Source of the DNA: DASXMX01 sp036794395
GTDB taxonomy: Bacteria > Planctomycetota > Phycisphaerae > Tepidisphaerales > Tepidisphaeraceae
Length of the DNA: 43,986 bases
NCBI GenBank assembly: GCA_036794395.1
Contig: DAIRGS010000016.1
Location: 1-43,986, forward strand
Reading direction: 5' to 3'
The notes beneath the pieces were generated by a model. It was not told where the DNA came from. It saw only the letters and a program-made list of their open reading frames with translations, and did not search any database. Below, in pieces: positions 38,750 to 43,986 of this stretch; the stretch's first letter is position 1, and each line of letters begins with the position of its first letter. The position numbers and the translations under genes were made by a program.

Positions 38750-39649
38750 TCACGCATCCGGCGTGTCGTCGCTCACATAATTGGTGTCATCCGGGCTGAG
38801 GACTTCCGGGGCGGGGTGGGGGTGGGATTCTTTGAGAAGAACGTGTTTGGCCAGTTCGAGCCGCATGATGGCGGTGTCCATGTCGGCGGGGCGGCGTTTG
38901 GGGTTTGTGGAGATGCACTCCATCACCAGGTTGGACAGCGGCAGGGGGACTTTGGGGTTCAGATCCTGGGGAGATTGGATCATCGTATCGAGGAGAAAGC
39001 CGTACTTCCCCTGACGGCTAACTGTGTATTGAGTTGGGATCGGCTTGCCGGTAAGGGCCCAGTATACAGTGGCGCCGAAGTTGTAAATGTCCGTTTGGGC
39101 AGTAATTGGACGGCGTTCCACTTGCTCGGGAGAGATGTAATCCGGGGTGCCCTGGATTCGTTCCTTGACCGTCCCGATCTTTGTGCTTTGGCCGAAGTCG
39201 ATCACCTTCACGATTCCCTGGGCATCCCGGAGGATATTGTTGGGCTTGATGTCGCAATGCACATAACCCAGGGCGTGCATCGCTTTCAGGCCCTCGGCGG
39301 CCTGGAGGAAGGCATCAGTGATCTCGAGCAGGGTGCCGGGGGGACGGACTTCGAGGGGCTTGCCGTCGAACAATTCCAAAACCAGGAATGCCTCGGTTTT
39401 CTTGAGAAGCATTGTCTTGTTGATCTTCAGCTCATAGGCCTTGCGGAGGTTAGCGTGGGTGAACTGCTTGCTGACTTCGTACTCGGTCTCCATCTGCTCG
39501 ATGAACCGAACATCCTTATCACGTTTGCGAACGACGTGTTTGAGGGCAAAAGCCCGACCGGTGCCTGTGTCGCGAACCGAATAGATAACGCTACCGGCCC
39601 CTTCGCCCAGTCGTTCAATGATATCGTAGTGGAGGAGTCGTTGAGCCAT
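38750..39649 (-). CDS. Serine/threonine protein kinase (cytoplasmic, HCD-type)
   Basis: A 299-residue bare kinase domain with no membrane span. The glycine loop is IIERLGEGAGSVIYSV (13-25), the ATP lysine Lys37 in AFALKHVVRK, the catalytic loop VHCDIKPNNIL (Asp133, Lys135, Asn138) with Cys in place of the usual Arg (non-RD), and Mg-binding DFG at 151-153. QGTPDYISPEQVERR is the activation-segment end. Residues from about 275 form a short Pro/Asp-rich tail. The start at ATG 39649 is chosen; GTG 39664 would add 5 residues, and neither has a clear ribosome site. Targets unknown; planctomycetes encode many such kinases. Confidence 0.9.
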   Translation of the reverse strand: MAQRLLHYDIIERLGEGAGSVIYSVRDTGTGRAFALKHVVRKRDKDVRFIEQMETEYEVSKQFTHANLRKAYELKINKTMLLKKTEAFLVLELFDGKPLEVRPPGTLLEITDAFLQAAEGLKAMHALGYVHCDIKPNNILRDAQGIVKVIDFGQSTKIGTVKERIQGTPDYISPEQVERRPITAQTDIYNFGATVYWALTGKPIPTQYTVSRQGKYGFLLDTMIQSPQDLNPKVPLPLSNLVMECISTNPKRRPADMDTAIMRLELAKHVLLKESHPHPAPEVLSPDDTNYVSDDTPDA

Positions 39650-40041
39650 GAAATCAACATCCACCCCGGTGAAGCTCCCCTCCGGCCCGAGCGGTGGAAG
39701 TCGGGCAGGACGTATCCGGGCGAGGGATATAATTGTAGCAGATTACGATAAAAGACGCCCGGCGGGAGGGCCACCAAACGCTAGCGGCGAATAATCCCCT
39801 TTGCCGATTCCTGGCAGGCGTTTCCCCGCCGATCGATTCGTCCCGGTTCCAAAACCCCGGGCCGGCAGCGGTGGACGCGTGCAAATAACCTAATGGCTTA
39901 AAGTAGGTGAACTGGATGGGATTATCAAGGAAAACGTGTGGCACAAGAGCCGTTCGTGCCACAAAGCCTGAAAACACCGGTGGGGCTGTGGACAACTGTT
40001 CTCTCGCCCGTGAGACGGAATTCAATTATATTGGCGGGCCG

Positions 40042-40305
40042 ATGGCCAGGAAGATTCAATCAGCGCCCAAAAGTTTTGAAGAGGCATTGGCCGAGCTCGA
40101 GCAGATCGTTGCTGCGATCGAAGGCGGGCAGGTCGGCTTGGAGGAAAGCCTCGTACGGTATGAGCGCGGCACTTTCTTGATACAGCATTGCCGGGGCGTG
40201 CTGGGGGCGGCGGAGAAGCAGATCGAACTGCTGAGTAAAACCGCCGACGGCGGGTTGGCGGCGGTTCCGATGGAGGCATCGAGCGCTGAACCCGCGACGG
40301 AGTAG
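40042..40305 (+). CDS. xseB: Exodeoxyribonuclease VII small subunit
   Basis: An 87-residue helical subunit that joins XseA to degrade single-stranded DNA. SFEEALAELEQIVAAIEGGQ, then VGLEESLVRYERGTFLIQHC and LGAAEKQIELLS is the family pattern. The ATG at 40042 (MARKIQSAPK) is chosen; the frame is open from 39907, but the earlier part is not protein-like. xseA is not in the window. It is 30 bases upstream of the prenyl synthase gene, the classic xseB-ispA-dxs order. The gap 39650-40041 before it shows nothing I recognise. Confidence 0.94.
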   Translation: MARKIQSAPKSFEEALAELEQIVAAIEGGQVGLEESLVRYERGTFLIQHCRGVLGAAEKQIELLSKTADGGLAAVPMEASSAEPATE

Positions 40306-40335
40306 AGGGATCGCGGAAAGGAAATCGACAGGACC

Positions 40336-41280
40336 GTGGTGATTAAGCAAGCTGTCATGGAACGATCTGATCAGCATGGGTTGCCTGGCGCGGACCTTGA
40401 AGCCACCGAGTTGCTCAATGCGCATGCACGGACGTTGAGCGACTATTTAAAGTTACTGCGGGGTCGATTTACCGGCACACCCAGCCGGTTGATGGAATCG
40501 ATTGAATACAGCCTGATGGCAGGTGGGAAACGCCTTCGGCCCGCATTAGTGCTGGAATGCTGGCGGGCGACGGGCGGAAATTCAGAATCTTATCCATCGG
40601 CATTGGCAGCAGCCGGGGCGATCGAGCTGATCCACACGTTTAGCCTGGTTCATGATGACCTGCCGGCAATGGATGATGATGACCTGCGCCGGGGACGGCC
40701 TACTAATCATAAGGTGTTTGGCGAAGCGATGGCGATTCTGGCCGGGGATGGAATGGTGACGCTGGCGTTTGAAATCATCGCCAGGGATGCGATCCCGGCC
40801 CTGGTGCCGGCGCTGATTAAGGAGTTGGCGACGGCAAGCGGGCCGGAGGGGATGATTGGCGGTCAGGTGCTGGATATTGATGGCGAGAATCGATCGCTGG
40901 CTCTGCCCGAGCTTCAACGGCTGCATGCCATGAAGACCGGGGCGCTTTTGACGGCCGCGTGCAAGCTGGGCGCGATCGCGGCGGGCGGTGGGGATGAAGC
41001 AATCGAGGCCGTGGCGGGGTTTGGCCGGCATCTGGGATTGGCATTTCAAATTGTCGACGACCTGCTGGATCTGACCTCGACCCCCGAGCAGCTGGGGAAA
41101 GCGACTGGCAAGGACGCGGGAAAGGGCAAAAACACATATCCGAGCCTGCTGGGGTTGGAGCAGAGCCGGCTGGAAGCGGATCGGCAGCTTCAACTGGGCT
41201 TGGAAGCGATTAAGACATTGGGGATGCGCGCAAAGACACTTCAAACGCTCGCTCAATTTGTGGTGCAGCGCGATCGATAA
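40336..41280 (+). CDS. ispA: Polyprenyl (farnesyl/geranylgeranyl) diphosphate synthase
   Basis: A 314-residue all-helical prenyltransferase that condenses isopentenyl diphosphate with allylic diphosphates. GGKRLRPALVLECWR, the first Asp-rich motif HDDLPAMDDDDLRRGRP (DDx4D form, 107-113), KTGALLTAACKLGA and the second motif FQIVDDLLDLT are intact. The DDx4D form is usual for bacterial short-chain (C15/C20) enzymes. Start at GTG 40336; GTG 40339 or ATG 40357 are alternatives. It lies in the canonical xseB-ispA-dxs group. Confidence 0.94.
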   Translation: MVIKQAVMERSDQHGLPGADLEATELLNAHARTLSDYLKLLRGRFTGTPSRLMESIEYSLMAGGKRLRPALVLECWRATGGNSESYPSALAAAGAIELIHTFSLVHDDLPAMDDDDLRRGRPTNHKVFGEAMAILAGDGMVTLAFEIIARDAIPALVPALIKELATASGPEGMIGGQVLDIDGENRSLALPELQRLHAMKTGALLTAACKLGAIAAGGGDEAIEAVAGFGRHLGLAFQIVDDLLDLTSTPEQLGKATGKDAGKGKNTYPSLLGLEQSRLEADRQLQLGLEAIKTLGMRAKTLQTLAQFVVQRDR

Positions 41281-41722
41281 GTCATTAAACGTTGTGGAAA
41301 TAGCGCTTGCGTAGGGCGACGTCCGTCGCGAGGCTGCACGAAGGCAGGGTTAATGGCCAAGCGCTGCGGGATGGCGTACCTTTTAAGGGTCGAACTCAGC
41401 CATTGGCTTGGTTTATCGAAAAGTGGGGTTATTCATCCGAATGGGTCGATAAGCCAGTTGTGAGATAATTCGGTTGGAGGAGTGAGTAACGGTTCGCGAA
41501 CAACTGCCGCTTCGGAACTTGCGGAGACGGCGTAAGATATGCACAATCGACCTTTGCCGCACCTCGTGCGGACGGTGGCGTAGCAGTTCCCGGGTTACGT
41601 CGCTTGCCAAGCGTGACGCAGCGAGCGGCGGCCAGGCACGGATGCCTTGCCGAGGAAGTCCACTGTACGATCAGGGAAATTGGAACCCCCCGTCGGGGTG
41701 AAGGGTTCGGAGGTTTTCGACG
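41281..41722 (+). other. 442-base leader/intergenic region between ispA and dxs
   Basis: No gene is supported here. It contains small hairpins, for example CCGCAC-CTC-GTGCGG near 41554-41570 and a GGAACCCCCCGTCGGGGTG stem just before dxs. There is GGAGG 9 bases before the dxs ATG. No TPP or other riboswitch consensus was recognised, although such a long leader before dxs is unusual in this gene order. Confidence 0.5.
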
Positions 41723-43699
41723 ATGGCCTTGCTGGACGCGATCAGTTGCCCCGCAGACTTGCGCAAGCTCTCGATGCCGGAATTGATTGAATTGGCTGCC
41801 GAGATGCGCGACGTGATTTTCAACGCCGTGTCTCAAAATGGAGGCCATCTTGCTTCGAACCTGGGCGTTGTCGAGCTGACCATTGCGCTTCATTACGTAT
41901 ATGACTTCGGCCCCTACCCCGCAGGCCCGGATCGGCTGCTGTGGGATGTGGGTCATCAGAGCTATTCGCATAAGTTATTGACGGGTCGAAGCGCTCTTTT
42001 CCCCCGGCTGCGCCGGCGCGGGTCGGTGAGCGGGTTCCCCAATCCTGACGAATCTCCATACGATTTGTTTGCGGTGGGGCATGCCGGGACGGCCATCAGC
42101 ACCGGCGTCGGAATGGCCCGGGCGGACCAGCAACTCGGGCGCGACAACCATGTCGTATCGGTCGTGGGCGATGCATCGATCGTCAACGGCTTGTCGTTTG
42201 AAGGCTTGAACGGCGCGGGGACGCTCAAGCGGCAAATGCTGATGGTGCTGAATGACAATGGCATGAGCATCAGCCAGCCGCAGGGCGCGTTTGCACAATA
42301 TATAGAACGGGTGCGCGTCAGCGTGACCTACGAGGAAGCCAAGCGATTTGCCAAGCGGATTGTCGATGAATTGCCGGCTCCGGTTAGCCACACGATCGAA
42401 GGCGCTTGGCAGATGTTCCGCGAAGGCGTGAAACATGCGATCTGGCCGGGGCAGATGTTTGAGGCCTTGGGGATCAAGTATTTCGGACCGATCGACGGGC
42501 ACGATTTACCCGGCCTGATCAATACGCTCGCCGAGATCAAGCATGTGAAAGCCCCGCTTCTGCTTCATGTTAAGACGATCAAGGGCCATGGACACGAAGT
42601 GGCGATCAGCGATCCGACCAAGTTCCATAGCCCGGCGGCGTTTCGGGTTGAAGGTTGCCGGGTTGAGATTACCAAGTCGACGGGTAAATCCTGGACGACC
42701 GCTTTTGCCGACGCCATGATCAAGCTGGCCGACTCCGATCCGCGCGTGGTGGCCATGACCGCCGCCATGCCCGATGGCACGGGGCTGAGCAAGTTTGAGA
42801 AGGTTCATCCCAAGCGATATATCGATACGGGTATATGTGAGAGCCATCTGGCCGCGATGGCGGCGGGGATGTGCAAGTCGGGGCTGCGGCCGTTCGCGGC
42901 GGTGTACTCCACATTCACCCAGCGGTGCTTCGATCAGATCTGGCAGGAGGTCGTGCTGAACGGCCAGCCGGTCGTGTTCTGCATGGATCGCGCCGGATTT
43001 GTCGGCGACGATGGCGCGGTGCATCACGGCTTCACCGACCAGGCGTTCTTGCGGCCACTGCCGGGCATGGTGCTGATGGCGCCCAGCGACGAGGCCGAAC
43101 TGAACCGCTCGCTTCGATTGGCACTATCCTTGGAAACCGCCAGCGCCCTCCGCTATCCGCGCGACAACGTACCGGCCACCAATTTCGAAGAGACCATCGA
43201 AAAGAAGCTCCGCACCCAGGCGTCGCAGGAGTGGAAGGTCGGCAAGAGCCGCACGCTCCGCGAGGGCAACGATGCGACGATCATCGCGTACGGCGCGCTG
43301 GTTCAGAACGCGATGCTGGCCGCCGACGAACTTTCCGCCGATGGTCTGTCGGTTGGCGTGGTGGATGCGCGGTTCTGCAAGCCGGTCGATGGCGAGATGC
43401 TGACCCGCACCCTGAAGCCCGGCCATGCGGTCGTCACCGTCGAAGATCATTCGTTGCAAAACGGCTTCGGCAGTGCGGTCCTCGAATTTGCCGTCACTCA
43501 CCGCTTACCCACCGAGAACATCACCCGCCTGGGCATGCCCGACCGCCTCGTAGCGCACGCAACGCGCAAGGACCAGTTGGCCGAAGTGGGCCTGGATGCC
43601 GCGGGCATCGCCCGAACCATCCGCGACGGCGTGCGAGCAAGCCGGTCATCGTCTTCCAAGCGCGATCCGATTTTTATGGAACTGCCGCAGGGGCGGTAA
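41723..43699 (+). CDS. dxs: 1-deoxy-D-xylulose-5-phosphate synthase
   Basis: A 658-residue thiamine-diphosphate enzyme making DXP from pyruvate and glyceraldehyde-3-phosphate, the first step of the MEP isoprenoid pathway. Features are GGHLASNLGVVELTIALH (His42), WDVGHQSYSHKLLTGR (His78), the ThDP motif GDASIVNGLSFEGLNGAG at 149-166 (GDAS instead of the usual GDGA), LNDNGMSIS and, in the pyrimidine domain, GICESHLAAMAAGMCKSG with the catalytic Glu, where most DXS have EQH. The C-terminal transketolase domain has VVTVEDHSLQNGFGS. Length is slightly above the usual 620-640. It ends the xseB-ispA-dxs group. Confidence 0.95.
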   Translation: MALLDAISCPADLRKLSMPELIELAAEMRDVIFNAVSQNGGHLASNLGVVELTIALHYVYDFGPYPAGPDRLLWDVGHQSYSHKLLTGRSALFPRLRRRGSVSGFPNPDESPYDLFAVGHAGTAISTGVGMARADQQLGRDNHVVSVVGDASIVNGLSFEGLNGAGTLKRQMLMVLNDNGMSISQPQGAFAQYIERVRVSVTYEEAKRFAKRIVDELPAPVSHTIEGAWQMFREGVKHAIWPGQMFEALGIKYFGPIDGHDLPGLINTLAEIKHVKAPLLLHVKTIKGHGHEVAISDPTKFHSPAAFRVEGCRVEITKSTGKSWTTAFADAMIKLADSDPRVVAMTAAMPDGTGLSKFEKVHPKRYIDTGICESHLAAMAAGMCKSGLRPFAAVYSTFTQRCFDQIWQEVVLNGQPVVFCMDRAGFVGDDGAVHHGFTDQAFLRPLPGMVLMAPSDEAELNRSLRLALSLETASALRYPRDNVPATNFEETIEKKLRTQASQEWKVGKSRTLREGNDATIIAYGALVQNAMLAADELSADGLSVGVVDARFCKPVDGEMLTRTLKPGHAVVTVEDHSLQNGFGSAVLEFAVTHRLPTENITRLGMPDRLVAHATRKDQLAEVGLDAAGIARTIRDGVRASRSSSSKRDPIFMELPQGR

Positions 43700-43986
43700 T
43701 ATCCCACCATTCAGCATCTCAAGTCAGTCAATTTGCAGCAGGTTGGTGCCGGGCCATGCATGCGACATCGTGGCGATAGAAGGGAGGCTGGAATGAGCGT
43801 AGGTTGTGGGACGAATCAGGGTTTGGGGGCTTAGGTGGGGTCGCGGGATTGCGTGTCGCACAGATAAAAGTTGCTTGAGTTGGGTAGCAGTATCGGAATA
43901 GATGCTCGTCATCTTTTCAATTTAATTTGGTAAATGGTGGATGTCGTGCGCCGTGAAAAGGGTGTTGGAGTCCAGCGGGTGAGAGT
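43700..43986. other. Downstream intergenic sequence to window end
   Basis: No supported gene or RNA. Short frames here have no protein character. No clear terminator hairpin was seen after dxs, so the transcript may continue past the window. Confidence 0.5.

Noticed and set aside
41281..41722. TPP riboswitch before the ThDP enzyme gene dxs
   Set aside because: I could not find the CUGAGA and ACCUGAUCUGGAUAAUGCCAGC consensus parts; left as unexplained leader.
42871..43779. 302-codon frame overlapping dxs on the same strand
   Set aside because: Arg/Gly-rich translation of dxs in another phase; dxs is unambiguous.
43724..43912. 62-codon minus-strand frame near the window end
   Set aside because: No ribosome site, no family similarity and low protein character.

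Overview
The window looks like a chromosomal segment of an uncultured Planctomycetota bacterium, probably of the Phycisphaerae/Tepidisphaera type. I infer this from the LEPR-XLL-like N-terminus on the large exported protein at 3745-6111, the exported thioredoxin/NHL and PQQ-propeller proteins, the unusual DXS and FlgG-like sequences, the scattering of housekeeping genes that are clustered in most bacteria, and the density of small palindromic intergenic repeats. The sequence is GC-rich and genes lie on both strands in short runs. I found no tRNA, rRNA, CRISPR array, prophage or intact insertion sequence.

Layout. 1-6.6 kb: tandem repeat, exported thioredoxin/NHL protein (minus), small hypotheticals, an ISAs1-type transposase remnant, a 788-residue exported LEPR-XLL protein with a caspase/CHAT-like His/Cys region, and a glycosyltransferase remnant. 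7-13.7 kb: fusA with a bidirectional terminator, a TlpA-like exported thioredoxin protein, a ~258 bp MITE-like element, a DUF4926 protein, mutY, a membrane protein and ogt. 13.8-16.9 kb: a 45-codon membrane ORF two bases upstream of a Snf7/ESCRT-III-like protein, then a GH88-like hydrolase and an SDR. 17-26.5 kb: GT9 glycosyltransferase, tsaB, a wHTH regulator, ppk2, a zinc-ribbon protein, an orphan HicB, a second inverted copy of the MITE-like element, a DegT aminotransferase, an MsbA-like exporter with a PDZ-like insertion, and a PQQ-propeller protein. 26.8-30.2 kb: prmC, a FlgG-like protein with its own signal anchor, and a marR-wrbA pair with matching operator-like sites. 30.4-37.6 kb: rpsP-trmD-rplS (no rimM), yraN, pyrD, an IPMDH-family dehydrogenase and trxB. 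37.7-43.7 kb: rnpA, an Omp85 C-terminal remnant, a Ser/Thr kinase, and the xseB-ispA-dxs isoprenoid cluster.

How genes work together. xseB-ispA-dxs supply isoprenoid precursors; rpsP/trmD/rplS, fusA, prmC, tsaB and rnpA serve translation; mutY and ogt repair DNA; trxB and the exported thioredoxin-fold proteins are redox proteins; marR probably controls itself and wrbA. The candidate of greatest interest is the ESCRT-III-like protein and its coupled small membrane protein at 13807-14555. The second theme is a set of at least six unrelated palindromic repeat families. Several border or overlap gene ends, supply misleading upstream start codons, or appear to add C-terminal codons (pyrD).
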